A stretch of 64,000 bases of DNA from Parus major (GCF_001522545.3 NC_031768.1:9569403-9633402); one strand, 5' to 3'; counted from the stretch's first letter, positions 38,039-50,381 are shown. Numbers and translations are program-made. The notes: generated from the sequence alone by a model not told the origin.

Positions 38039-39042
38039 TCCCCTTCCCCCTGGCCCCCTCACCATTTACTTTCTATGACTTGGATCTTCCCTGAGCTCAT
38101 TTTTTCAGTGTTGTTTCTCATAGCCAGGACCTTGAGGAACTTAACTCAAGGAGATTAGAAAATTGTGGGGGAAGAAGGGACTATCAGGGTGGGGAGGGAT
38201 TGCAAACCACAGAAAAGTTCAACACATATCATCAGAGTAAAGAAGTGCGGCTTAAGTAAAACCCTGTGAGTCTTTTGAGCCGAGAATATGAGAACTGGTG
38301 AGTGGTGCTGAGCTGGCAGCTGCCACAAGGGAAAGCTTTCCTGGGGGAATCTGCCTTTTTTCCCCTTCCTCTCTCCTCCTCTGCCACTGTGCATAGGCTG
38401 AGGAAGGAGGTATTCCTCCAGCAGAAGTCCTTGCTCTCCCTCACCACTTAACTACCAGGTTTAAGCCAGGCTGTTCCCTCTATTGAATTGTCCCTTTTTC
38501 CTCTCACAGGTATTCAAACTTTCCACCGCGGGGTTGGGGTTGTTTATTCAGTTTATGAGCAACCAGATGCATTAAAGATGAAATGCCTTGACTCTGAACT
38601 GCAGGCACAAGTGGTGGGAGGAGACACAGCTAATTTGACTTGGAGGATGATTGATGTGTAGATGTCAATTTCTATTAATATTCTTTTGAAATCACTGACG
38701 CAAGCGTGTTTTTCCCCCACTCAACAGAAAATATAAATAGAAAGACAACAAAACAACCCTATCCCTTTAATTCATGATACTCAGAAGCAGTTAAGCAAAC
38801 TCTGTAATTTGAAAGTGTCCTCCCCAGGCTGGCAAAAAGCAGTTTATGGTGGTGTTCTTACCACTTTAAGAATATCAAGATGCTGTAACAGAGCTATCCA
38901 CTTACTGTTAAAATGTATAACGCACAAAATGCAAGTGTCACCTACAGATAGGCTTAGATAAATTGCTTAAAAATGTACAGCTCCCTCATTAGACAGCCAT
39001 TCATTGCATGAAAAGAGCTAAATGTATTTGTCGAGGTGTAGC

Positions 39043-39050
39043 TATAAAAG
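39043..39050 (+). promoter_or_regulatory. TATA box candidate
   Basis: TATAAAAG lies inside the CpG-retaining block. A start site about 30 bp on would fall near 39073. A donor-like AAG|GTAGGA follows at 39705/39706, so a non-coding first exon of about 630 bp is conceivable. Support is motif-level only. Confidence 0.25.
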
Positions 39051-41815
39051 CCATGTTCAAAATGAAGCAGAGTTGAGAGCCTGAGCACACAGCACTGTTA
39101 TTCAGAAGTAGCTTTCGAGCAGAGAGTTTCAACGGGAAGGTGCTGTTTGGTTGGACACAAATCAGCAAACGTTTAGCTGAAGCGTGAATAATTCAAGCGT
39201 GCATGAAGAGCTTTCTGAAGAGGAGAAAATGCAAGAATAAAAAAAAAATAAAAAAAAATCTTCAAACATTTGCATCAGCCTTAGAGGACAATACAAGCAG
39301 CAGGATTTGAAACAGATTTACAGATGCACTCTCTTTAGGCAGGGAGAATGCTCATTAAATGCAAGATGCTTCTGTGGCTCGTGGGCTTGCACGGAGGTAG
39401 AGGTTTGCAAGACTGACGTATCAGATAAAGTCAGAGTGGTTACCACACCGACGGTGTAGCAGCTGCATAATAAATGATGGAGAGAATCATGTTAGGCATG
39501 CCCACCTAACCTAACTTGAATCATGCGAAAGGGGAGCTGCTGGAATTCAAATAGACTTTCTGGTTCCCAGCAGTCGGCAGTAATAGAATGCTTTCAGGAA
39601 GATGACAGATGCAGGGGAAAGATGCTGTTTTGCACTATCTTGATTTGTTACGGCAGCCAACTTATTGGCATGATGGAGTGACAAGAAAAGCAGCTGGCAT
39701 GGAAGGTAGGATTATCAAAGCTATTGCATCATTATGAATGTAATTAGAAACTGACCATGACAAAGCATATGCTAGAATGAGCTGTCGCTGATGGCAGAGG
39801 ATTTGTTGCTGAGGTCTTGAAACTCTGAAAACAAAATTCCTCGTGCAAAATGGATTTTGCAGTTTCATTTATGCTCGTGTTACTCTTTCTTTCCTGTTTG
39901 CCTTCAAGCTCGGGGAATTGCTTGCTTGAAAGAGAGTGTTCTGTTAGGATGAGACTGAAGAATAAAGTATTTGCTAAGTCTCTGAAGCCTGAGGTAGATA
40001 GAAACAAACAAATGTGAAACAAAACTGGGGAAAGCTTCCTCTGATTCACTAGCAAGCTCTGATTGATATATTGGCATATTGAAGAATTCTGAGGAAATGA
40101 AGATGCATGTACTGAATGATCTGGTATAATGAAAAGATATTATTGCATGTCTCTGCTTTACAGTTAGTTTTTATGACAGGTTTTATTCCCCATCAGTTTT
40201 TAGCTCTTGACATTTATCCGGTTGTTCGGCATTATATAAAGAAAATACATCAATATCTCCTGCAGGGTTTCTCAACAACTCCAGCATCTGTTTCAGCTAT
40301 TGAACTGTATTCACGTTTTGCCAACTTGATGCCTACCCAGCTGGTCTATCATTTCTCGCTTGATTACTGTTCTTAATTTCTCTGTATCAACTTGTTTCAG
40401 ACAGGATTTTGAAAGCTGTTAATGGGAAATGACAGTAACTGCTTAACTGTTGAGAACTTGAGAATTCTCTTATTTTGGAAACATTAGAGAGCCTTTCTGG
40501 GTGCATTTTATTAAATTCATGTTCTGTATTGAACTGTGAGGTTTTCATACAATAATTGAATTTAGCTGTGAATACTTTAGATGGGTCACAAGCGTAACTT
40601 TTTACTGAGTATTTTAAGAGAGTTTCAGAAAATATACAGGTGTTTGCTTTGGTGCAGGTATTGTTTTACTATGTGATCCTTCCTCCTGTCCACCTCTCCC
40701 CCTACAGTATATATATATCCTCCCTCTCTGTCACGGTGAACAGTCATTAAGTGTATGTTGTACATATTGAAATATATTTTATCACCACTAGGGTGAAACG
40801 GCTAAGCAGCTCCAAACAGGTGATAGGAATAGGTTTAAAACATACATTGCTCCATCAGAGTGGATCACCCTCAATCAAAGAAGTAAAGGTAGTGCTTTGT
40901 AAATGTAAGGCATTCTCTTTCTTCTTATTTGAAGGTTCAATAACCACTCAAAGACTGCTTGATAGCTCACTGGCTATGATTATGTTGGATTATTTTGCTT
41001 TATGAAATGCTTTTTTCTATGTAAGCTCCATTCTTCATTAGATAGATCATTTTTTCACAGGTGATAATCAAGAAATCTCTTGTCAAACTGGATATTCACT
41101 TTTCTGACTTTATCTTAAATTACTTTGTTGGCTGTACTCTGTGTTGTCTTGTCAACAGGAATCAGGCTGTTAAAGACTAAATGTTGCTGAGTAAAGCTGT
41201 AACAGTTTTAGAAAGATGTTTCTAGATACACAGCAGTGAATTAGCCTTTGGAAAGTTTGAATGAAAAGATCAGTAAAACTAATAGCTAGTGTTATTTAGC
41301 TTGAGCATTTCCCTGTTTTGATCATCTACAAGAGGCATTTTACATGATTTTGTAACTGCCGGGAGGGGAAATGTACTCATTAACAGAGAGGATCACTGTG
41401 GGGTATGAATAGCCAGAAATAGTTCTGTAGTTTTGATGACAATAAAATAAAATGTTATTCTGTTTTATGGAAATTCAATTAAATTTAACAATAATTTGTC
41501 ATTGTTGATCATGGTGAAACCATAGAGAGAGCAACCCCTATAAACAGCTTAAGTCCCATTCTCTTTTTCGGGGTAGCAGTAAAACTGTTTTATATTGCAT
41601 ATATTATATTTATACTCCTGAAGCTGCTTCATCTCTTCATGTCTCCAGAGTGCTGGCTGGCAATCATCATACAGTAGTTACTTAAAATGGTGTTTTCCCT
41701 GTGATGCCAGTAATTGTCTGTGGCCATCACCCCGATGACAAGTAATTTTATAGTTTGTTTCTGTTTTCTCTCTAGTATTTGGTTTTAGCTTTCTCTTTCA
41801 CTGATGAATTAATAG

Positions 41816-41831
41816 GACACTAGGTGGAGCC
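41816..41831 (+). promoter_or_regulatory. CTCF-like motif
   Basis: ACACTAGGTGGAGCC resembles the CTCF core (CCACTAGGTGGC-type) with about two mismatches. It sits in repeat-free AT-rich DNA. Motif-only support; chance matches are common. Confidence 0.25.
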
Positions 41832-43460
41832 AGCTGTTGATTAAAAATAGATCTACAGTAATACAGGCCTGTCTAATGAGCAAGCCCCGGTATATAATGA
41901 TTATTAAAAATAGCAATTTAAAATGTTAAGAATTGAGTTGAAACTTAGTCAGGAAAGTGTAGATCTGGTGAGATTAGAGAAAACCATATATTCATTTTCC
42001 TTTCCTTTTATTATCTTAGAAACTTGTAATCAAATATAAAAGATAATAATAAGGAGAAAGCATCTACATTCAATGAAGAGGGCTAGGAAGCAAATGAACG
42101 GGAACAGAAAAAGAGGAGAGAAGCAGCAATGAGAACCAGCAGATGTTTCTACTACAGATACATGCAGATATCCAGTTGTGTATCTGTATATCCTTTCCTG
42201 ATGCACACAGATTTTCTCTCATCCTTACATTTAAAACTTCCTTCCGCTCTGTCTTCCTGAAGTAATTTATAGAGCTGACATCTTTCACTTTATATTTAGC
42301 TATGGGATGCATGTTTTCAAATCTCTTCTTGGGAGGGTGTTCTAGAAGGTGTGCAAGGGCACAGAGAGTTGTCAGGCATATGTTGGCCAGACGTAATTAA
42401 GAAAACTGTGGAAGGTTATTTACTGACTGAGGTGGAATCTGGTTGCATGTGCTCCTTCACATAATTCTGGTTATTAGTCCTAGTCAAGGATAAGGAATCT
42501 GTAGTCCTGGGCAGTGTGATAACACAAGAAAAATACACTCACTTCCACACAGATTTACAGATATGTACCTCAGGTGTGGTACATATATTTTAATTCATCA
42601 AAGAAGAGATAAAAATCAGGGTGCATGTTGATACTTGGTTGCATGAACTGAAGAGGAAAAAACAGGAAATAAGAAGTGTAAGATGACAGGCAAAAACAAA
42701 GATTAAGGATATGGGCTGGAGCAGTCTGGCAGAGCAATGACAATTGCCATCAGCCTCTGTTAAGTGAAATAATTGCAAGTTCAGTCAATGTATTGTTCTT
42801 ACAGGAGTAAAAGGGAATTCGGGTAGGGAGAGGCTCAAGTTAGTGAGGAAAACTTGTGGAAGAGGGAAATGACAGCTGCCTAACACCCCAGGAGCAACAA
42901 AGTTCAGAAGACTGGAGATTGACCTTTTCAGATGTTATTCATAGAAACTTATAATTTTAGTAGTGACATGAGAATTAGAATGGTCCTGTTCATAGAAAAT
43001 CAAATTGTGCATGAACTTAGTGCTTTTTGGAGGAGCCTTGCAAGAAGCAGTGATGCATTGTCAGCCTTGAGAGACCTTTTTGGTTATGAGCAGTGCAGTT
43101 TGTGCTCAACAGCAGAAGCATGGGAGGAGATCAGCTATGGTGGAGACAGGTTTATTAGTTTGACAAACCATTGAATATTTTATTAAGGCTAGGCCAGGAT
43201 TTAATTTTTTAAAAATTTATATTAATGGATATTCTTAGCCAGAAACACAGCCTTTGAAATGTGTTATGGTATCAGTGCATCAATATTTGCTTCTCTACAT
43301 CTTCTGTCCACCCCAGGACTAACTTTGAATGAGCTTATCCTGACATGTCCTGAATTTGCTTTCTGACAAGAGGAAGATGTTTGTAGTGTGGCAGCTCTTG
43401 GATTTATCCTGCTGGTCACCTGCTGCTTCACTCAGTTTGTGGTTCCTCCTGAAGAAGGCT

Positions 43461-43512
43461 GAAATTTTAGTTGAGAAAATCTGAGAAACTTAGTTGAGAA
43501 ATTTTAGTTGAG
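43461..43512. repeat. Short imperfect tandem repeat, 37-bp period
   Basis: GAAATTTTAGTTGAG occurs exactly at 43461-43475 and 43498-43512, with a related CTTAGTTGAGAA between them. A local duplication. Confidence 0.8.
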
Positions 43513-44041
43513 TTGTTCCCCACAATGTGGGGAAGTATCTGATCATCTTGGACTAGGGTCATGGGAAGCTGAACCAGAAGAAAAAAGTTGTACTCCTTCT
43601 CTCAGTCAATCAAAACTGTCTTTTTAAAAATCCAGCAGAATGAGGAGGAGGGCAGGAGGAGGGGAAATAGTACATAAGGTGAGGAATGAAAGGGCTTTGG
43701 GTTTTCCATGGGACAGTCTTTTGATGGTAATTGCCTTGAAAGAAAAGCATAAGGAAAGGCACATACAGAAGTCAAATTGTCCAAGGCTGAGCATCTGGTT
43801 ATGTACTTCCAGAATGCATTATACAAAGACAAAATTATTATATAAATATTATATCTAAGCAAAATGTATTAATAAATAAGGTCTATTAGCAAAGAGGGAA
43901 ATATTTTTGTCCTTCAGAACCCAGAGTTTACATTTTGTAGGTTTTTAATTTAGTTATTCATACTGTGTAAAGGAATTAAGATTACTAACAATTTGGGGAG
44001 GGACATATTTGATAATAAATGCTAAAGGGTATCCTTTCTCT

Positions 44042-44076
44042 CAACCCCTTATAGGGGTTGGGGGTTTTTGGGTGGG
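44042..44076 (+). other. Hairpin plus G-quadruplex-type motif
   Basis: CAACCCCT / AGGGGTTG form a perfect 8-bp stem with a 3-base loop (44042-44060). The right arm opens a G-run series GGGG (44054), GGGGG (44060), GGG (44070) and GGG (44074) with loops of 2, 5 and 1 bases, which fits the standard G3+N1-7 quadruplex rule. It lies about 60 bp before the CR1 copy. Confidence 0.75.
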
Positions 44077-44132
44077 TTGGTTTGTTTTTTTTCACAGAAC
44101 ATTAAACCATATATCTCTGAAATAGTATATTT

Positions 44133-44645
44133 TAACCTCTCCCTCTAGTCTGCCCTTGTGAGATCCCATCTGGAGTGCTGGGTCCATGTGTGCATCCCCC
44201 AACAGAAAAAACACATGAACCTGCTGGAGTGAGTCCAGAGGAGGGCCATGAAGATGATCAGAGGGCTGGAGCACCTTTCCTACAAGGACAGGCTGAGAGG
44301 GTTGGGGTTGTTGAGCATGGAGAAGAGAAAACTCTGGGGAGCCCACATGGAAGCCTTGCAGTACCTAAAGGGCAGTACCTAAAGGGAGGAGATACATTTT
44401 ACATGGCTGTGTAAGCGATAGGACCAGGGAGAATGTTTTTAAGCTGAAAGAGGAAAAGTTTAGATTACAAAAGCAAGTTTTTTACAGTGAGAGGGGTAAA
44501 ACACAGGAACAAGTTTTCCAGAAAGGTGGTGCTTGCTCCATCCTTGGAAACATTCAAGCTGGATGGAGCTCGGAGCAGCTCAATCTAGTTAAGGTTGGAA
44601 TAGATGACCTATAAAACATCCCTTACAATTCAAAGTATTCTATGG
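44133..44645 (+). mobile_element. CR1 LINE, 5'-truncated fragment
   Basis: Plus-strand CR1. It begins around CTCTAGTCTGCCCTTGTGAG and runs through ATCTGGAGTGCTGGGTCC, GAGTCCAGAGGAGGGCCATG, AAGATGATCAGAGGGCTGG, ACAAGGACAGGCTGAGAGGG and TTGGAAACATTCAAGCTGGA to the terminal CAAAGTATTCTATGG. The length is about 510 bp. It carries a private 14-bp tandem duplication (44359-44386). The ORF2 remnant is out of frame and non-functional. Confidence 0.93.
44359..44386. repeat. 14-bp tandem duplication inside CR1
   Basis: CAGTACCTAAAGGG is present twice in a row (44359-44372 and 44373-44386). The CR1 family has this sequence once, so the duplication arose after insertion or in a close source copy. Confidence 0.9.
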
Positions 44646-47600
44646 TTTCTTAAACTACTAGGTACCAGTGGTTCTGGATCTTTCCTGCTCTGTGTAGGAA
44701 ATACTCCAAAATGTCCATGAGATTCAATGCAGAACTGAAGATGCAAACACAAGAGTTCCCTGCAGAAATGTCCTGGACATGACAGATCCAGTGATGCAGT
44801 CATGAAACAGGGAGAGCTCAAATGGAGATGTGAAAGAAGTCAGGAATTTATCAGAAATGTAAAAAGGGCTATAGATAATAGTTTTGCCTGCATATTTTTA
44901 AATTTTTTTTAATGGTCTGAGCATCTGTGCATCAGAATCAGGGTGCAAGATGCACCTGTTTATAAAAATCAGGAACTTCTGGCTGCACTGCAGTTTCTTT
45001 GGCTTTTCTTATCTTTAGAATAGCTCTTAGTCTTAAAAAAGGAAAAATCTGAAAAGTAAATCAAGATCAGTCATACAGTTTTTTTCTTTAGTATCCTCAA
45101 GTTACCCAGCTTAGTGTATTACATGACAACGCTGTTCTTTACAAGGTGTTTCTTTCATTTACATTTCCCTAAAGATCCTGCACATAGCACAACCATTTCT
45201 CTGATTTGCTTGATGATACAGAAGCTCAAGATACTGAAATGGTCAAGGACATACAGCTGGTTTCAACCAATGCTGACAAGACTATTTTTCTTTCTTTCTT
45301 TTTTTTCCCCTTTCCCTCCATTCCCTCCTGCCCAAGATTTGCCACAACTGGGGAAAGCCAGAAAAAGTTAACACAAAATTTGAACAAAAAATTGAGCTAC
45401 TTCAAACTTGTGTTTTCTTAATCTATATCTAGTCTCACCTTCACCTCTTTTTGTGTCCTTCTAATGATTAGGAATAAAGAGCATGAGGAATTTCTTCATG
45501 GCACCAAATTTTTTTAGTATTCACTTTTGATCAGTTATATTGATCTGTTTCCCTGAAACTTAACAGCCACACTAAATAAAATCACCACATGCTGCTTTCT
45601 GTAGACTTTCTTTTTATGACTAGCTGGTTATTTTTTTTTACAGCCATTATGCAAGTCACACTTGCTTTTGCAAAAAATAAAGCACAGATACTGTGAAGAA
45701 GTTCGTCATTTTATCTTTTTTTGTAACAAAAATAATTTAAATATTCCCACACTATGCTCATATTTAACACATCTTTATTTCTTATTATTGCAAAATATAA
45801 TTTATAATGGGAATTCCTCTGTAATTTGATATTAATGGTCTCAAATGAAATGTAACAAATATCCCTTGGAACAAAAACCACTTTTTCAAAGGACAGGCTG
45901 AAATTTCATCAATTTGTTTAAATTAAGTGTTTTGACAAAAAAACACCCAACAAAACTTTTCACTTTGCAGTTCCAGGCTGGTTTTTATTCACTGTTTGTA
46001 AGGACTGCAAACAGTGAAATATGCAACTTTCTGTGTTCAGTAATGATTGCAGGCGCTGAATTGTGACTGAATCAGGTTTGATAACAAGGCAGAAAAGCAA
46101 AGGTATTAAACAACTTCATGTACATGGAAAATGTTATATTTATATTCTTCTGAGCCATAATGAAAAGGAGTTTTTAAACTGGGTGCTTTGGTGAAGTAGT
46201 TTTGGTGCCACTGAAATATTCATTGACTGAAGATTGAAGTTAATGTTGTTGAGAACTTTAAGATGTTTATTGTTCAGTGTCTGTGATAACTCTTCAAGCT
46301 AATATTAAAATTACTGACTTCTCACTTCTTATTGGCCTTGTTTTGTACTACTGGAAGGCACAAGGGATTTTTATATTATGAATGGATTTGGTACTTAGCA
46401 AAACATTTCAAAAACAGTGAAATAAATTGCCAGACTAGTGTGATTAAATCTTTGTATGCATGTGTCTCTTCAGATATTTCTGCAGAAGCCAAGAACAAAA
46501 AGCATGTCACAGATGTTGATAAATTATATTTATTCCCAGGCTGTGTTGTTTTTCAAAACTTCAGAAATAATGAGGATTAGGTAAGCGATCAGTTATGATG
46601 CTACCTGAACCAAGATCAAATCAAATCCTAAGGCAGTGAGGGTTATGGGGAGACTCTCAGGCTACTAATTTAAGGATGTAATGAAGAAGCAAAAATTAAA
46701 AATTTTTGCCATACCCTGGCTTCATATATGCAGGTAGGACCAGCACCATCAAATTCCCTCAGAATGTGAAAAATCAAATATGGTTTGTTTCCTTCAGAGA
46801 ATCTATTCTTTATTTCCTGATGAATTCCTTTAGCAAGGTAAAAACGCTTTAAGTAATAACACCTGATTGTCTGTCATAATACCTAATCCCACACTGCTCT
46901 TACAGGCACTGTTTGTTGAACTGAGTGGGCCTAAATGTGACTTTGGATCATCAGCCTCAGACAAAGTGTTAGTGCAGATGATAAGGGCCCCATAACAGTA
47001 GGGAAGTTGTATGCTGGTGAAGAAGAACCAATTAGGGTTATTCCTCCGGCAACAAGCAAATGAATTTTCCCTTAATGAGTCCTTAGTGAAAATGGTATTT
47101 ACTATGATATTCTGTGTGACCTGGCTGACCCATCAAATAAGAAGCAGCCCGAGCAGCTCTGTTGTTGTAGCACATAATTTTGTAAATCTGCCTAAGCCTA
47201 GAGAGCAGAACATTTATAAATTTATTATTATTTAATGTGGATGCTTTATTATCTATTTTGTGATATCAGTGTATGTGGCATGTGTGAAACTGTAGAGAAA
47301 AGTGACTTTGCTGTAGGGAACAACATGTAATTAACGTGAAGGGTCTGCTTTATATCCTGAAAACCAGGCACAGAATGATGACTGCAAACCTTGACCAGCT
47401 GTGAAGCTGTAAATACCCTAAGCAGAAAGGGGATTGCATTTTATGGCACTCTTGATACTCACAATTTGAGGATTTTACACTGAATGAAAATTGTATTGTG
47501 CAGAGATGAGCCACCCATTGATGATTCTGAGATGCCATGGAAACAGAGGTACCCTTATTAGGCGTTGCAGTTTGTGTGTGAGCCAGATATAGGCATGTCA

Positions 47601-48218
47601 TTGGGAATCCTCCACAGCCTGTACTTCAGTAGAAACACTGAAACTGAGAGAGAGGGAGATGAACCATCTGCACTGAAAGAGAAGAAATGAGCCAGTCAAT
47701 TAGAAGAGGGAAGTGGTGCCAGTTCAGAGGACTAACTTATTCTGCTGTTGCTTCATGCAACTTGTTGGTGTCTGCCAGGCCAGGAGATAAGTTTTTACCT
47801 GAGTGAACAACCATCTCAGAACAACATTATTATCATTCAGGAGAGAAAAAACAAGGCATTTGGTTTGTGTTGCAGCACAGTTTTCTGGTTTAACACTTTG
47901 CCCTAGAAGTTGTAGAAATATGAGATAGCACAAAGAAACTACCAAGAGGTGTATCAGTGCTGAAATCGTCAGTTTTATTCTGTTCTCTGGGGTTTTATTA
48001 AGTCCCAGTTCTCTCCCGTTAGTTTAAAGGGAAAATAAACTTGTATTGATAGGGCTGGACAGAGCTGCATTGACAAGATTGGGAAAGCCATTTTTTGTGC
48101 CCCAGCATAGGTATGGGACTGGGAAGCATTGGTCTCACCCACATCAGAAATTCCCTGGGGGGAGATTGGAGGGAGAACAGTGCACAGAGCTTTTGGGATT
48201 GGTGATGCCCCTTTACTA
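44646..48218. other. Unique AT-rich non-coding DNA
   Basis: No gene or known repeat is recognised. It holds an 11-bp perfect stem (45988-46018) and a repeat-free stretch (46960-47240) with TTCCTCCGG, TTAATGAG and AGCCCGAGC that may be a conserved element. The last 200-250 bp before 48219 may already belong to the following LTR. Confidence 0.45.
45988..46018. other. Perfect 11-bp inverted repeat
   Basis: TTCACTGTTTG (45988-45998) and CAAACAGTGAA (46008-46018) are exact reverse complements around a 9-base spacer. The stem is too short for a microRNA precursor. Confidence 0.85.
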
Positions 48219-49041
48219 GGTGGCTGTATTGGGTAGAGGTGGGAAGGTTGATGGCCCCAGGGGAAGGGACTGCATGGGTGACCTGTATGAGAAAAGGCAT
48301 GGGGCTGTCCTCTGCCTGACACAGCTGCTTCCAGCCATCTCCAGTGGATCCACTGCAGGGCACAGCTGGCAAGCTCCTGGTGCCTCAGGAAAAGACTGTT
48401 TAAGGGAGGGGAAAGCACTGCCCTACACCAATCGAGGAGAAAACAGTGTGAAACAGCAGGGGGAAGACCAAAATCAGAGGAGGACAGGAGGAGCTGCTCC
48501 CAGTGCTGGAGAAGCTCTTAGAGAGGACTGTGCTGGAGCAAATATCCCCACAGCAGTCCCTGGAGGGCACCACGTCAGAGCAGTGGGTCTGGCTAAAGGC
48601 AGCTGCAGCCCGTGAAGAGCCCACAGAGGAGTGGGGAGATCCTGAAGGGCTGCAGCCTGTGGGAGGATCTGAGCTGGCTCGGGGGGAAAAGTGTGACGAG
48701 GATGGAGCAGAAAAGAGGAGCTGTTGCAGAGTCCCCATTGCCCATCACCCTGTGTCCTGCAGAGTCAGAGTGCTGGGGAAGGAGTTGGGAGTTAAGAGCC
48801 TGGGAAAGGAAGGGACATGGAGGGCAGGTATTATTTCAATAATTTTGTCTTTGCTTTTTGCTCTCCCATTCTAAATTCATTGGCAATAATTTACACTATT
48901 TTTTCCCTGATGAATCTGTTTCACCCATGACATAACTGGTAAGTTATGTATGTTGACACAAGATTTTGTGTTCTATTTTCTACCCCTGTCCTGTTGAGCC
49001 TGGGTGGGTGACTGGCTGCTGATTGAGGTCAACCCACCACA
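48219..49041 (+). mobile_element. Large LTR remnant (passerine ERVL-like)
   Basis: The block matches, from memory, the 3' two-thirds of a common passerine endogenous-retrovirus LTR. It has a GC-rich U3 with repeated GGAGCAG/CCTGTG-type phrases (48480-48760), CAGAGTCCCCATTGCCC (48729), a decayed poly(A) region GGCAATAAT (48882), TCTGTTTCACCCATGACATA (48916) and a terminal GGTCAACCCACCACA (49027-49041) ending in CA. The start is not fixed and may lie up to 250 bp earlier. No retroviral genes flank it, so it is probably a solo LTR. Open frames here (48220-48615 and 48503-48874 plus; 47975-48738 minus) come from the GC-rich LTR and are not host genes. Confidence 0.75.
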
Positions 49042-50021
49042 GTTAGGTTAAATGGAATTATTCTACCTGAGCTTTCCAAATTGACAATGGTAATTTTTAG
49101 GGATAACTGGTATTAGAATGTGTGCGTGCAGACCACAGCTGATACTTAGTAAAACAGGAAAGTTTGTAAAATTCAACTGCTCTCCATTTGGAGCAGTGCC
49201 ACTGCAGAGGTATTTATCCAGAATTTACCCTGAAATGACAATGAAAATACACCATGCAAAGAGCATTATTACTATTTTAAGGCTGGTGTAGGTTGTGTAC
49301 ACCTGAACTAAGATTAGGGGCATGAGGAATTGTATTTGAGCAACATCAAGAGTGACTTGAATTGCTGGTGGTTTTGTCTGCTAGAGAGGTATTTCATGTT
49401 TCAAAAATTTTCCTTGGCTGTACTTCTAACATATAATCAAATCTTGAGTTTAACCAATTCTCAGAATGTTTCCTCACTTTTAAGTGCTTAAAACTGAAAT
49501 GGATATGGTGCTATGGCTGTGAAAGACTATTAATTCTAAAGGGTAAAAAAAAAGAGGAAAAAGCTTTATTAAAATAGATTTGTCATAAAAATAATCACAA
49601 AAATATTTTTGTCCTTAAAAAAAGTGCTACTCAAATGGATGTCTGTGGTATTTCACAACACACTGGTTGTACAGATAATGTTTGTTGTTCATATCAGAGT
49701 TTTGGGGAAAAAATGCTATTATAGCATTTTAATTGTTTCATCATTCTGGGATATTCCATGAAGGAAAAACATATTGTGCCTTCAAGTTGAGAAGGTGTCA
49801 AGAAATGTCTTATGAGGCTGCTGTCAGATGGGGGAAAAGCAGGATGTCCTTTGCAGGATGTTGGAATCTGTCCACCATAACAGGCTGTACTCTGGAGATT
49901 GGGCTCCTTTCCTACCATTGCTGACATGATGGAATCTGTCCAGAGGTGTTCAGGAGCCACTTTGGAGCACCCAGCAGAAGCCTTGTGTTGATGGTATCTC
50001 AAGACAAACTTGCTTAAATTT
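49042..50021. other. Unique AT-rich non-coding DNA
   Basis: Nothing recognised. The frames 49694-50002 (minus) and 49733-49924 (plus) overlap each other and carry no motif. Confidence 0.5.
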
Positions 50022-50084
50022 TAAAACAGAAAAACAAACAAACCAACCAAAAAAAAAATTATATATATATATATATATATATGT
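50022..50084. repeat. A-rich tract and (TA)n microsatellite
   Basis: AAACAAACAAACC-type A-rich sequence runs into an A10 run and then about 11-12 TA dinucleotides (50061-50082), ending in GTATG. Probably length-polymorphic. Confidence 0.92.
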
Positions 50085-50380
50085 ATGCAAGGGGTATTGC
50101 CTTGGGACCATCTTATTTTATTCATTACTAATTTCAGCTCTGTGACTTAGAATTAAAGAGCTTTGTTTGTTGACCCTCTGAGCTTCAGACATTGACAGTC
50201 TGAGAGCACCAAGCTTATATCTGCAGGGAATACTGCAACAGTTGCTCTTCCAAGATTTTACTAAAAATGGGAAAAGCCTTATTTTAATTACTAGGGTTGT
50301 AGGCCTCTGGAGGCCTAACTCAACACAAAGGAAATGTAAATGACTTGGAAAATGCAAGGAGCCACAATGTTTGGTTTTTG
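50085..50380. other. Unique non-coding DNA
   Basis: Nothing recognised between the TA microsatellite and the T/G homopolymer pair. Confidence 0.5.
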
Positions 50381-50381
50381 G

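Larger units (their letters stand above)
37196..40420. promoter_or_regulatory. CpG-retaining block, candidate regulatory region
   Basis: CpG is strongly enriched compared with the rest of the window although GC content stays moderate. I count about 18 CpG in 39001-39960 against about one per kb in 1-3000. Eight further CpGs fall in 37240-37660 and four in 40190-40370. No repeat is recognised apart from a T/G-rich tract at 37911-38038 and A runs at 39239-39259. Such CpG retention usually means germline hypomethylation or purifying selection, so an enhancer cluster or promoter is inferred. No protein-coding frame with a motif was found in it. Confidence 0.4.
40421..44041. other. Unique AT-rich non-coding DNA
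   Basis: No gene or interspersed repeat is recognised. It includes a TA-rich run at 40708-40720, a CTCF-like motif near 41816 in a TAAT-rich stretch (41700-41960), and a 37-bp period imperfect repeat at 43461-43512. Short frames on both strands show no motif. Confidence 0.45.

Noticed and set aside
47975..48874. Cluster of 110-150-codon frames on both strands
   Set aside because: They coincide with a GC-rich LTR remnant and its flank, overlap each other, and show no motif.
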